A stretch of 64,000 nt of DNA from Siphonodentalium dalli (taxonomy: Eukaryota; Mollusca; Scaphopoda; Gadilida; Siphonodentaliidae): contig CP136065.1 in NCBI GenBank assembly GCA_032622095.1, forward strand, positions 39,187,503-39,251,502. Direction: 5' to 3'. Both the position numbers and the translations under genes were made by a program. The notes under the pieces were generated by a model. It was not told the DNA's origin, searched no databases, and saw nothing but the letters and a program-made list of their open reading frames with translations. Shown piece after piece: positions 1 to 11,485 of the stretch (its first letter is position 1; each line of letters opens with the position of its first letter).

Positions 1-299
1 TTCTTGTTTATATTAATAACATCCATTGACTGTATTAAACACATGATATTATACCAAATCCAAATTTAGCAATAGTGTCAGTGTCATTGACACTTTCATT
101 TGGCTTAGAAATCATAATATTCAGGTTGTATAAATGCTAAATGGAGCAATCTTCAAAAGAATCTTTTGATATTTGGTTCACCTTTTAAATAAAAACATAC
201 AGGTCATCATTAAGTTGGAGTCAAATATTTATATAATTGTGTTCAGTTCGTCCCAAAATGATGTCCATGAGTTTGATTGAACAATTATCCAGATTTTTT
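1..299. other. AT-rich stretch without a gene
   Basis: No convincing ORF. Around 80-100 there is the self-complementary word GTGTCATTGACAC followed by TTTCATT. In reverse complement this matches the 5' start of the pearl-like elements at 33,090 and 62,081, so the window edge may cut such an element in reverse orientation. Confidence 0.5.
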
Positions 300-880
300 T
301 TTTTTATTACCGGTATTTGAGTTCACAAGGTGAATATTTGAAATGAGTTTGCAAACTAGGCTTGGATTGACATTTTCACTGGTTACGACCTTTTAATTTA
401 CATTTTTTGGCATTGAGCACCTTTGAAAAGTTGTCCGGGTGTTATTTTGAAAAATTATTTACAGATTTTTGATATTTGTCACAAGAGGAATATCTTAAAT
501 GAGCTTACAAACTAGGTCTGGCCAGACATTTTTGTCATAGTTATGGCCCTTTGAGTCATTTTTTGGTGTATAGCATCCAGGGAAAAATTGTGTGGGGTTT
601 ATGTTGAACAGTTATCAAAGAATTTGAAAGATTTTCGGTATTTTAGTTTACGAGCAAGACCAGATCTGGAGTTTGCAATCTAGGCCTGGCCAGACATTTT
701 CACAAGAGTTATGTTCCTTTGATCATCATTTTTCGACAAGCAGCACCAAGAAACAAGACCGTGAACCATCCCAGCCACACACTTTTCACTGGAGTTATTG
801 CCATTTGATTTTCATTTTGTTTTGGGAGAAGCAACTTGAAATGGATCTTAGGATATCTCAAACAAATATTAACTGATTTC
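300..880 (+). repeat. Pearl-like core repeat array (about 160-bp units)
   Basis: About three and a half diverged direct repeats. The word 'caaactaggc/caatctaggc...gacattt' recurs near 352, 508 and 676 (spacings 156 and 168 bp), each followed by a 'gttayg.cctttga/aa' word and a 'gttattttgaa' word. Unit length and divergence are like the core arrays of bivalve pearl/HINE elements, but the sequence differs from the array at 33 kb. The small ORF at 673-876 is a product of the repeat and shows no protein family. Confidence 0.55.
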
Positions 881-3089
881 AATTATTTTTCAGCATATTT
901 TGAAAATGCTCTTCCTCAACCTTGCCCATCTAGGCTGGGGCCACCACTGTCGATGACTGCTTGTTTTATTTGGTGAAACAACCACAGCCTGTGCAGAATA
1001 ACAACACTTTAGCTAGATAGAGGGCCATGCATGCCAGAGAGCAGCTTTATTGGCCAGACATATGTGGTAGGTGATTTATCGTCTAACCTTGATATTTATT
1101 TACTTTCATCGACGAATCGAATCGCCAAAGCGCGGGACAGGTATGGTGTGTATGTAATCAGTACTATGCCCCGATGTCATGCCTATAAGTAACCACTAGT
1201 TAACAGTGTATGCAGTGCAATGTAGACCAATGGGTCATTGTAATCGTTTTAATTTGGATACAATTTTGCATTACTGGGTAGATTATTTATTACAAGCTTG
1301 TTCCCAGAAGTACAGTGTTATTGCTGTTCCATATTTACAGATACGTATGGAATGTATGTTCCATATGCATTATTGAACGTACGTTCCATATGCATCTCGT
1401 TGACGTAAAATAACGTACATGACATTCGCCTCAAACATGGAACCGGAACTATAAAATAAAAGCATCATCACACATGACAAAACATGCCCTCTATGTGCCT
1501 AAATAAACCTTTCTAAGTCTGTATGTTTACTGCACGGATTCTAGGACGCAAAGCATGTAATAAACACAGAATGACACGATGTGTAAATGGGTTTCTTGAT
1601 ACAGTGTCACAGAAGGATAGAACTCGAGGCGCTAGCTATCCTTCCGCGTATCGTGTCGTTCTGTGTATGTATAGTATTCCCTACTAATGCATGTTTTTTC
1701 ATTGTAAATTGGTTGCAAAAATTGGAAATTGCATCACAAATTGTGATGCGAATCTTGTTAAATTGAGCCCTGCCATCTGTCAGCCTGTTCTCTCATCAGA
1801 CGGTACTCTCCACTTCTGATGTGGCTTCCTTTGCCTTTGGTGTCATGCCGAGATTTGATTTACTTGATGCAATAAAATTTGAACACTAACTTTTCATCGA
1901 GAATATTATTGTACAATTTTCAGGAAAATGTATCGCATATAATAAATAAAATGCTACATTATATGCATACAGAAGTACTTGTCCCAGAAATTTGTAAATT
2001 TTATTGTAGTCACTTTCAGTGGGTGTCTTAAATTTGTATTCGGTCTGTGCAAAATGTTGTTAAATTGACTGTCCAATTAATTTGCATGATTACATCGTTA
2101 CAGGGCAATTCTAAACTTACATGTGTATTTTATGGAGTGATTCATAAACTATGGTAAATATAAGTTAAATTATAAAAATTAATTTTATGATAACCTGTTA
2201 AAGAGATGTGAAACACTCCAGTAGGGTGATCCAATAGAAATGGAGAATATTCTTACTCAAAGTTGTTCTTTTTACGAATATTAATCCAAATTGTCAACAC
2301 CTACCATCATTCTGATATATTAATTAAATGCACTGACTTTGGATGGCAAAATCATTTTTGTTTGTTTGTCGCCGATTGTTGCATCTCGAATCCAGATGTA
2401 AATACTACATTCTCCAGGTTGGCATAACACCTGAATACTAACTTTTCATAAACTCGAACAAATCCATAATATGTCTTTAACCTGAACATTTACAGTAAAC
2501 ATCTTCGACACAAATTCATTATTTTTCTATTTCTTGTCGAAAGTAGATCTGTGTTGTTATCTGTAATTTATTGAAATTGGCATACAGTCTCACTTTATAG
2601 TCCAGGCACATAAGACATGAAAGTGGAAAAGTAAGGAAATAAATCGGGGGGGGGGGGGGATCTGATTTTTTTTATATTTAGCCATAACATCACAGATGTG
2701 TCACGTAAAGTTCCCTAAAATCCGAGTTGAACTTTCTGAGTTATATAATGTTTTCACAACAGTTATATAGATATTTCACAATCATGGAAATAATTGAATG
2801 CTGTAACAATATTTCAGCCGAAACAAAATGCACTCAATATTGTTTGATTCACAATTCTCGAACCGAAGACACCAATTCAAAGGGAAACTTCAAATTAATT
2901 TTGCAGAAATGGATATGAAATAAAAGACTGAGCCAAAACAATGACGATTTTGAAGGCAAACTGTTGTATTCGATATCGGTTTTCTCGGGCTTCTCAAAAC
3001 ATGAACGCAAGCTTAGAGGTGCCACGATTAATCGTATAATTGACGAACCGTTGATAAAGCCGATACTTGATTACCATTTCCGTCGTCGA
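881..3089. other. Non-coding, AT-rich
   Basis: No gene recognised. It contains the hairpin at 1565-1665, a G homopolymer near 2646-2659, and at about 2,215-2,560 a dispersed repeat also found diverged near 23,625-23,880 (shared words 'tagggtgatc', 'tttacgaatattaatccaaattg'). Confidence 0.5.
1565..1665. repeat. Nested hairpin / miniature inverted repeat
   Basis: CACAGAATGACACGAT (1565-1580) is repeated inverted at 1650-1665 with one mismatch. Inside it a second inverted pair, GAAGGATAG/CTATCCTTC, flanks a short loop. It could be a small MITE. No target duplication is clear. Confidence 0.5.
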
Positions 3090-3093
3090 TTAA

Positions 3094-3337
3094 CCCTTTA
3101 CCCAACAAAACGGCCAAAACCGGCCAAATAAAGCTTCAACAGCCTAAAATATCTTCGGTCTGTCTCAATAGAACCATACAAATATGGATATCATTGGAAC
3201 CGGCTCCTTGACCACATTGTGGTAGTTACAGTTATGCCCTGTGCCAATGCATTCTCTTATATATGCGAGTCGACCATAGGTCAACTCGCATATATAAGAG
3301 AATGCATTGGCACAGGGCCGTTCTGTTGGGTAAAGGG
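3094..3337. mobile_element. MITE with TTAA flanks and internal 35-bp perfect hairpin
   Basis: Terminal inverted repeats CCCTTTACCCAACA (left) and TGTTGGGTAAAGGG (right) are each bordered by TTAA (3090-3093 and 3338-3341), as expected for piggyBac-type target choice. The interior has a perfect inverted repeat (3236-3270 with 3284-3318, 13-nt loop). Length 244 bp, no coding capacity. Related but diverged elements lie at 5,997-6,171 and near 41.0-41.4 kb. Confidence 0.8.
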
Positions 3338-3594
3338 TTAATCTCCTTTATTTATTTTGGATGTAGGAAATTGCCAGGTATTATTGAATACCGTGTTTTT
3401 TTTACACAGTTTAATCGACAACCAAAGGTTAAACAACCTTTGATTGTGCATCATAGAGATTCTGACAACATGAGTATACTTAGATGTTACTAGTACAGGC
3501 TATCACTTATCGTGTGGTGACTGCAGAATGAAACTCACTATTACTATTACAATTATTTAATTTGTTCTGAGTCCTGAAATTTCTGGGTGGGGGG

Positions 3595-4937
3595 TAGAGA
3601 TGGGCGGTATTGAAATTTCAATCTCGGTATCAGTAAATTTTCGTTGATTTACCTCTGTATCGGTACAGTAATCGGTATTGCTATTAAATAATAAGATCAA
3701 AGCAGATATTCCCAGTAAATTATTGTAATTCAAGTTTTTAGCTGAACAAAATACATGTATATATGACCACGGTCCACGGATCTACTACATTCATGACAAT
3801 ACCTAAATTAGGCAACAAAATTACCTACGTAATTAAGTAATATTCACAAATCTCTTTGATGATTTACACGCATGTCGTCGCACTGATTTGAAAAGAGTAA
3901 GAGCATGACTACAATATTTTTTCGTGTCAATTGATTTTCGTAACATTTCCATGAGTGAATAGAATTGTGAGTAGTAATCAGTGATCACAATTCACAAATT
4001 TATGAACGTTGGCGCGATGTCATGAAATAGGCAAACCGGCCATGACAATTTCCGAACTGCAGATGCCCAAACCCGCGGGTTCATATTCTCCTCCTTGCAG
4101 CGTGATATACCATTCATGTATACAATTTAAGAGTCCCTCTTATTTGCAGCAGGCAAGCTACCTGTTACACACGATGCCCAAGTGTTAATTTAAAGTTATC
4201 ACGCGATCTTTTTTGTCTGATATAGGCACATATGTATAATAAACCGGTAAGTATATATATGTTTAATAAAGTAATTTATAGTAGGATATAAACATATTTG
4301 TGCACAACTTTCCAAGATATGCTATTTGCAATTGGCAAGATCAGGTTGTATAAAAAATCTGCAATGCGTATATCAATCGCTATTGCATCACCGTCTAATT
4401 ATAAAGTAACCTGTGGGGTTTTCAATTTGTTGTGAACGGGGACCCCCCCCCCCCCCCCCCCCCATAACACGTGCTTCGATTCCACATGCTTCGATCCAAC
4501 TTGGGACACAGATACCGAGTTGCCCACGCATTTTCCATTTGGACGGATACCGAAATTGACACATAATGCTCCAGCTGTGAGTAGTCATATCTCATGATGT
4601 TAGTTACATTGTCATTAATATGTTGTAAAGATCAAAGATGCCGTCGGGCAGCTGTGCCCTTGATGTAACAATGTTGAAATTATAGACTAACACATGCAGT
4701 ACCGACTTGTTACACCGAGTTATCATAATTATCCGATTCTTGTTGCTTACGTTTGAAATGGTCATACAATTCATGCATGTTACGACCGCGGTGACAAGGT
4801 GACGCACATATGTTGGCAACACATGAATAATTTCATTACCGAAAATACGGTATTTTTAGTTTTGATTCGGTACGGTAAAAATGGTATTACGCTGATACAG
4901 ATATCGCACGGTAAATACCGAGTACCGCCCATCTCTA
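3595..4937. mobile_element. Non-autonomous hAT element with 8-bp TSD
   Basis: The left end starts TAGAGATGGGCGGTA and the right end is its inverted complement. The 8 bp before it (3587-3594) and after it (4938-4945) are identical: GTGGGGGG. An 8-bp duplication and a TAGAGATGGGCG-type terminus are typical of hAT transposons. Length 1,343 bp. I see no transposase, so it is a deletion derivative. A C homopolymer lies inside at about 4442-4463. The target duplication is G-rich, so slippage should be kept in mind, but its exact placement next to both termini is convincing. Confidence 0.85.
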
Positions 4938-4945
4938 GTGGGGGG

Positions 4946-5992
4946 GGGGGCTAATTTTGTGATTGTTATCCACCCTCTGGATGTTTGCTGAAACTTAGTT
5001 TCTGTAACATTAGAATTCCTTCTTTTTAGGAACCGCCGGCGGTCCATCATGCATTCCTATTTTTATATTGTTTGTATGTTTGGCTATTCATAACACTGAA
5101 GTTAATGGCTACGTTCGTTCTAATGAACTCACAATTATTATAACCTTGACATCGCCGAGTGCTAATCGCCGATTCCGATTATCGGAAAATAACTATATCA
5201 CTATATATATTAGAGAGAATTTCGTAAATCCCCGATATAATGTTTCTCTTATACTTCACATCCATTGTTCCTCACACATTTTGAGCATGTTGTCACTCTT
5301 ATGGGACTAGCTATTCGATTTTTGACAAAATTTTATTTCCATTCTATTTTGGCCATTTTGGGACATACATTCTACTAATATGTTTCACGACTAAGCATTG
5401 TTTGTGTATATCTCAAGGTTGTAAGAATTTGGAACTATTTGATCTATATATGACTGCATTCGCATACGGCCTGATGGAAATGCTTCAGAATTTGAACCAC
5501 TCAGAAAAATCAAGATATTTCAAAAAAGCTCAATTTGGATTTTAGGGGACTTTCGCCATGTTGTCCATGAAAAACTTAGCTTTCCCCGATTTTCTTTTCC
5601 CTAGTGAAACCTAAATTTGGCCTTATTATCAACACATAGCCTCTTGATTTTAGAGTTATCCATCTTCATCTGCCATTTGGTCCAATTCTGTCGCTCATCG
5701 ACTGTTTACTGGGCCACTGATAAGTCTCGATGGTAAAAATTAAAATAGTTTTCAAAAATTAATATCTAATAACTCTGAGCTATGATAGGTGGGTGGGTTC
5801 CTTGACTCGAATCAAATAGTTTTTACCCCAAATTCAAATAAATAGTAAACGAGGGGGCGCTTAATCAGATTATGCATCTTTAAAATGCACAGAAAAGTTC
5901 AAAACAGACATGGAAAGAGCCATTAGCAGTCATACCAGCCTAAAGTCAAATACATTAAAAACAATCATGGTTTCTAGTTCTTTACTTCCCAC
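4946..5992. other. Non-coding, with a decayed MITE fragment
   Basis: No gene seen. Around 5,610-5,880 there is an old diverged copy of the interior of the TTAA/AGGTACTC MITE family ('gagttatccatcttcatc', 'gggccactgataag', 'atctgatcac'-like words); termini are not recognisable. Confidence 0.4.
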
Positions 5993-5996
5993 TTAA

Positions 5997-6171
5997 CCCT
6001 TTCATGACTGGAGTTTCTTGAAATTTTGTGAAAACCCTGTGCGAGTGCATTCTTTTATACATGTACATAACTTGAGCCAATAAATTATATGATATATGCG
6101 AGGCTCCCCATGAAACTGCACTGGCACAGGGTTATTCATACCGTTCCAGCGCAGCTCCTGTCATGAAAGGG
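5997..6171. mobile_element. Small TTAA-type MITE
   Basis: CCCTTTCATGAC at the left is matched inverted by GTCATGAAAGGG at the right. The left flank is TTAA (5993-5996), the right flank TTAT (one change from TTAA). The interior words 'cctgtgcgagtgcattctttta' and 'ctgcactggcacaggg' are shared with the hairpin MITE at 3,094-3,337, so they belong to one family. Confidence 0.65.
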
Positions 6172-6737
6172 TTATTCATTATGATAGCATGTATTCTTAT
6201 CGATCAAGGCATATAACAAATTTAATTTTTTTTAGTCATGACATCAGTATTAAATACCTTTGATTCACACTTGATCAAGTAGAGATGATTTCACAAGTTG
6301 TTTAGCATCTGGTAGGTCCCCCCCCCCCCAGCGAAAAAAAACTAAAGAAATAATTTAATAAAAGTATCACCGCCTCTCCTCTGTTTTTTGCCTATCATTG
6401 CCTTAAACACAGGTATATATTTTGTGGTCGTGTTAGATTTTGGTGTTGGTTAACCAATTTTACAAAAATGTATTTTGTGCACCCATACTGGCCTTTTGTG
6501 AGTTATAGAATTTATCCCATTTCTTTGAATTATGTTGCCAATAAACACGCATTTATGATAACGAGGCAGGAATAATAGTTTTAAAGATCATGCACCATGT
6601 GGTCAGTTGAAAGATTTTGTTATCAAATGTGTGCTGAATACACAGAGAAGGTAAGGTGGGTACCCAAAACACTTGTAAGCTGGGTACCCATCGCACCAAA
6701 ATGTAGTGACAATTAATGACACCTTCAGCTTTATTAA

Positions 6738-7129
6738 AGGTACTCAATCCATTTCGATGGTCCCCATATTCGACAACAACATTTTTTGAAATGCCACTTC
6801 AGTTATCAGAATTGATTAAATGCCCAAAAATAATGCTGACCATTTTGTTCAACAAAATTTGGCCAGTTTGTCAAATATCTGACACACAAAAGCCACTTGG
6901 ATGTTAGAGTTATCCATCTTCATCCGCAGTTTGGTTCGGGGCCGTCTTCTCATCGACTTTTTACCAGGCCACTAAAAAGTACTGATGGTGAAATATAATA
7001 GATTTCAAATATTGATATCTGATCACTCTGACTCTGGGTTGGTTCCTGGACTCGAATAAAATATTTTTTACCCTGAAGCCTAAGAAATATTAATTTGCGA
7101 ACGTTTGTTCTGATTATGCATCTTTTAAT
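6738..7129 (+). mobile_element. Partial copy of the AGGTACTCAATC MITE family
   Basis: The left terminus AGGTACTCAATCC follows a TTAA (6734-6737). The interior matches the complete copies at 7,764-8,206, 28,802-29,232 and 32,340-32,769. The right terminus has decayed or is lost near 7,100-7,129. Confidence 0.65.
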
Positions 7130-7639
7130 GTTATTATGAGAGCCAGCAATCCCATGGCAAATTGCCAGAAATTATAGCCAAAATTATGAGCAAGGTGTTT
7201 ATGGGACCAGTCAATGCATGGTAATTTCTTGTTTTCATAGTCAGGTTAGACTCCTGCAAATCACAATTATTTTGTTGAATCAAACCTTGAAAGCAAGCAG
7301 TTAAACACCCTCCCCCTCCCAGATGTAGGCCTACATGTAGCTTCCATCCATAGTTTAAAATATCATGGTACATATACATCATCAATAAATCGCTCCAATT
7401 GTCAATGTTTGCATATTTTCTTGAGTGATCATTTATTAATTTACAACACTATTTCGTTTCCCCACCCCCCCCTCCCCATCCATTGGAATTTTTTTTCTCT
7501 TTCATCTTATTGTTTGCATTTCTTTTCATTAAATTGTTTAATTTTGTTATAAAATTTATTTTCAAGTTATGAAACATGGATATATGGTTTTATAATGGGT
7601 AAAGAATATTGTACATATATTCATATAAAGAAGAAAAAA

Positions 7640-8468
7640 ATTATTTGGTAGTAAACTGAATACATCAACATGTACATTTATTTCCTTTTTAGGCTGACTT
7701 CGCCTGAAGGAATGGAGTTTGCTTCTAACGTGCCAGATATGTCTTGCAGCTGCTAACTGTCAAAGGTACTCAATCCGAATTAAAGCTCGCAAATTACTAT
7801 TTCCTTGGCTTCGGGTGTAAAAAATATTTGATTCGTGTCGAGGAACCCACACATCATAGCTAGGGGTGATCAGATATTGATGTTTGAAATCTATTATTTC
7901 AATTTTAAGTGGCCCAGTAATCTGTCGACGAGAAGAAATTATCTGACCAGATAGCGGATGGAGATCGATAACTCTAAAATCGAGTCGCTTTTTTGTGTCA
8001 GTTATTTGAGAACTGGCAAAAATCCGTTGAACAAAACGTTGATAAATAACAGGTTTTGGGTAATTTTATACTATACTTGACTCTGGTTAGGCTATAATAG
8101 CATTATTTTTGGGCAATTAATCGATTCTGATAACTGAAGTGGCATTTCAAAAAATGTTGTTGTTGGAATCTGATGATATGGGGACTGTCGATCGGATTGA
8201 GTACCTTTAACCTCAGGTATATTCCATTCTGCAACTGATGTATCAGAAAAGGCATTCTTAATAGTTAAAAAATAAGAAAACAATAATTTGGTAGTAAACT
8301 CAATACATCAACATGTACATTTATTTCATTTTTAGGCTGACTTTGCCTGAAGGAATGAAGGATTGGAGTTTGCTTCTTGAATGCCAGATATGGCTTGCTG
8401 CTGCTATCTGTTAACCTCAGGTATATTCCATTCTGCAACTGATGTATCAGAAAATGCATTCTTAATAG
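7640..8468 (+). repeat. Tandem duplication (about 0.2-kb unit) interrupted by a MITE
   Basis: The sequence from 'tttggtagtaaact' through 'ggctgacttcgcctgaaggaatg' to 'cctcaggtatattcc...cattcttaatagtt' occurs twice: about 7,645-7,763 plus 8,207-8,270, and intact about 8,283-8,470. The second copy is uninterrupted and serves as the empty site of the MITE in the first. Both copies have an acceptor-like pyrimidine-AG before GCTGACTT and CAG/GTATAT after it, so they could mark an old exon, but the reading frame is not conserved between copies. Confidence 0.75.
7764..8206 (-). mobile_element. MITE, AGGTACTCAATC family, TTAA target
   Basis: The left terminus AGGTACTCAATCCG is matched inverted by CGGATTGAGTACCT at the right. 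The right flank is TTAA (8207-8210), the left flank TCAA. The neighbouring duplicate (8,283-8,470) reads straight through 'ctgTTAAcctcagg', giving a direct empty site and proving a 4-bp TTAA target. No coding capacity. Confidence 0.85.
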
Positions 8469-8750
8469 TTATACCCCCCACAACAAAGTTAGGGGGTGTA
8501 TACTGGAGTCAGCTCGTCATCCGTCCATCCGTCGTCTGTCCGTGGACACAAATTTGTCCGGAGTTTTTTTTATCAATTTCCGTGAAACTTGGCACAGGCA
8601 TCAACCACCATGGGAACCTGTGCACCTGCGATTATGACATCTGTCAGACTTTTTTTGGTGGAGTTATTCCCCCTGTTTCGACTTAGAAAATTTCTGCAAC
8701 ACGTATAATTTTGTCCAAGCTTTTATTCCTACATTTTTAGGTAAATTTTT

Positions 8751-9995
8751 AGCTCACCTGAGACAAAGTCTCCGGTGGAGCTATAGTCATCACTCCTTGT
8801 TCGTCGTCCATCCATCCGTCCATTCATCCGTCAACAATTCTTTGAACATCTTCTCCTCTGATTCCATTGGACGGAATGGGTTCATATTTGGTGTGGATGT
8901 TCCCTAGGTGACTCCCATTCAGATTTGTTCAAATGAGGTCACTGGGTCAATTAGTTGCGAAGCCAGGGCCATAACTCTTTCCCTCCATAGTACTTCTTAA
9001 AATGACTTCTTGTCTAGAATCATTGGTCCGATTTAGCTTATATTTGGTATGAAGGGTTCTTGATTGACTGGGGTTCAGATTTGTTCAAATGAGGTCACCA
9101 GGTTGATTAGTTGAGAAACCAGGGCCATAACTGTTCCTCCTTAGTAATGCTTAGAATGACATCTTATCAAGAAACAGTGGGCCGATTTAGCTTATATTTG
9201 GTACTGAGGGAACTTGGGTGACTGGGAATCAGATTTGTTCAAATTGGCTCACTGGGTCAAATAGGTGCAGAACCAGGGACATAACTCTAAAAACAAAAAA
9301 ATTACATTTTTGCATTTTGATCATTGATTTTTAGCTCACCTGAGACAAAGTCTCCGGTGGAGCTATAGTCATCACTGCTCGTCTGTCCGTCCATATTTGG
9401 TATGAAGGATTCTTGGGTGACTGGGGTTCAGATTTGTTCAAATCAGGTCACTGTGTCAAATGTGGGCGGGGCCAGGGACATAACTCCAAATTGTTTTTTT
9501 TTTAGATTTAACTCTTTAGATATCTACTTCTTTTAAAGTGATTATGAACAGTTCTGACTGTTGTGGTCTCCAGAGTCCCAGTCTTACATTTTTGCATTTT
9601 GATCATTGATTTTTAGCTCACCTGAGACAAAGTCTCCGGTGGAGCTATAGTCATCACTGCTCGTCTGTCCGTCCATCCGTCCGACAACAATTCTTTGAAC
9701 ATCTTCTCCTCTGATTCCATTGGACGAAATGGGTTCATATTTGGTGAGGATGTTCCCTAGGTGACTCACATTCAGATTTGTTCAAATGAGTTCACTTGGC
9801 GAAGCCAGGGCCATAACTCTTTCCCTCCATAGTATTCTTAAAATGACTTCTCAGGCTATATGGGTTCATATTTGGTATGAAGGATTCTTGGGTGACTGGG
9901 GTTCAGATTTGTTCAAATCAGGTCACTGTGTCAAATGTGGGCGGGGCCAGGGACATAACTCCAAATTGTTTTTTTTTTAGATTTAACTCTTTAGA
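8751..9995 (-). mobile_element. Three consecutive partial pearl/HINE-like copies (family 2)
   Basis: TTAGCTCACCTGAGACAAAG occurs at about 8,751, 9,331 and 9,613. Each is followed by the hairpin word GTCTCCGGTGGAGC, then CCGTCC microsatellite, then core units with 'ggttcatatttggt...gattttgttcaaat.aggtca..gggtca'. Copies are successively truncated and separated by a repeated spacer ('acatttttgcattttgatcattgattt'). In the opposite orientation the same family is present at 39.9-40.5 and 41.8-42.3 kb. Confidence 0.7.
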
Positions 9996-9999
9996 TATT

Positions 10000-10112
10000 T
10001 ACTTCTTTTAAAGTGATTATGAACAGTTCTGACTGTTGTGGTCTCCAGAGTCCCAGTCTTATCAGTCTTTGCAGTCTGGTGAGCGACCCCACAGTCATTG
10101 ACTGTCTCGTTT
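10000..10112 (-). repeat. Dispersed repeat shared with 39,300-39,425
   Basis: The segment with GTTCTGACTGTTGTGGTCTC and GTGAGCGACCCCACAGTC reappears inverted and nearly unchanged at 39,300-39,425; its first half also occurs at 9,545-9,585. Nature unknown. The ORFs crossing it are not protein-like. Confidence 0.6.
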
Positions 10113-10508
10113 TTTTTAACTTGGCACAAATATTTAGTACCATGGGAACCTGTGCACCTGCGATTATGACGTCTGTCCGACATTTTTTGGTGGAGTTATC
10201 CCCATTTTCCGACTTAGAATTTGTTTTGCAACATGCCTAATTTTGTCCGAGCTTTTTATTTCTATATTTTTAGGTCAATATTTTTAAATCTTGGCACTGA
10301 TATTTAGTACCATGAGAATGTGGGGTTATTCCCCTTTTTCGACTTGCATAATTTTGTTGGAGCTTTTATTCCTACATTTTTCGGTCAATAGGTTTAAGAT
10401 TACGGTTAGGTTTGTGCACCTGCAATGGGAACTGTTATTTTATAATTTTAACTAAATGTTTACTCACATGTGAAACATCTTAGTATTTTAAAAACACAGG
10501 GGGGTATC

Positions 10509-11045
10509 CTTAGTCCCATTGGGACAGTCACACCTTTTGGACTTGTTTGAGTGCGACAAAGTTATAAGTTAGTTCATAGGCTATATGCCAACATGGGGAA
10601 TTTAGCATTCCACTAAAAAATCACCGAAAAATTCAAAGAAATTGATCGTACCACTCCATAGAAAACATCATTAGAACTATGCTCATTTCCCTGGCCGCTG
10701 TAGCTTCCTACTGTGCATGTCTTATAAGTCACAGCCGGCTACAGCTTTTTTGCTCAAATACACTCAACAATACGCCATATGGTATGGTATGAGTAAATTC
10801 CGCCGATGACTTGTCCGCGCACCCCCATCAGATGGGGTAGAATCCTACAATGTACTATATTATACAAACATGTTTTTATATCGTAAAGTCACCCTCTAAA
10901 TGCGAAGCCACAGTAGACCTGAAATCGGCCTTTGACCTGCGCACAGTGGACCTCAAACTTGGATGAGCCTTTGATCTGTGTTGCGGCACATGTAAGCGAA
11001 CCCGCCGACGTTGCTGAAACGTCCCATTACTGCGTCACACATCGA
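10509..11045. other. No gene seen
   Basis: Non-coding. The word TACAATGTACTATAT occurs at 10,848 and again at 11,050, just outside the SINE; no other structure noted. Confidence 0.4.
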
Positions 11046-11059
11046 ATGCTACAATGTAC

Positions 11060-11485
11060 TATATATACACACAGTTATGTAGATTGAAGAGAGATAACTC
11101 TATTAAGCCATCACCTGGAATGTCAACTTTACACCCCCAAGGGAGGAATTTAGACAGGAATTTTGCCATTAATCTGTGGATCGTATGGTTCTTTAACGTG
11201 CACACATGGTTGTATACGGGACAGGGACAGCCATTAACTTCCCCACCCGATAGAAGTTCATAGAACGGCGTGATCAAACCAGTGTCATCCCTGTACATGA
11301 CACCGTGCGGGAGAGGATTACCGCTTAACGACACCTCAGCGAAGCATACACGGTACTTTATATAGGCACACGCAAAACTCCCGATTTTTGTTTTGTCGAG
11401 GATCGAGGTAAATCGATCCGGGGTCCAAGCGAAAGTCTCTGGCCAATAGTCAAACACACTAACCACTCAGCCATCACACTCCCAT
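11060..11485 (-). mobile_element. tRNA-derived SINE-like element
   Basis: On the minus strand the 5' part reads TGATGGCTGAGTGGTTAGTG, a good RNA polymerase III A box (TGGCTGAGTGG) of tRNA-Leu/Ser type, followed about 35-45 nt later by a weak B-box-like stretch (GGACCCCGGATCGATT). The body carries 'gaaccatacgatccacag' and 'cctgtcccgtatacaacc'-type words. An ORF of 135 codons is open through it, but it starts in the tRNA-like head and has no protein family. Ends and target duplication not resolved. Confidence 0.55.

Larger units (their letters stand above)
8471..10508. mobile_element. Pearl/HINE-like element (family 3) interrupted by family-2 copies
   Basis: It starts ATACCCCCCACAACAAAG, runs through a TCCGTCC microsatellite and a 'ctggcacaggcatcaaccaccatgggaac'-type core, is interrupted at about 8,750, resumes near 10,108 with the same core ('cttggcacaaatatttagtaccatgggaac') and ends near GGGGGGTAT at 10,508. 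This layout (short terminal region, ACGG/CCGT microsatellite, core repeats) is that of bivalve pearl/HINE elements. Exact ends are uncertain. Confidence 0.6.

Noticed and set aside
4441..4463. Poly-C and poly-G runs (also 2,646; 21,464; 27,412; 31,519)
   Set aside because: Simple homopolymers, length uncertain in assemblies; no further structure.
11059..11466. 135-aa minus-strand ORF as a gene
   Set aside because: It lies wholly in a tRNA-headed SINE-like element and begins near the A box.
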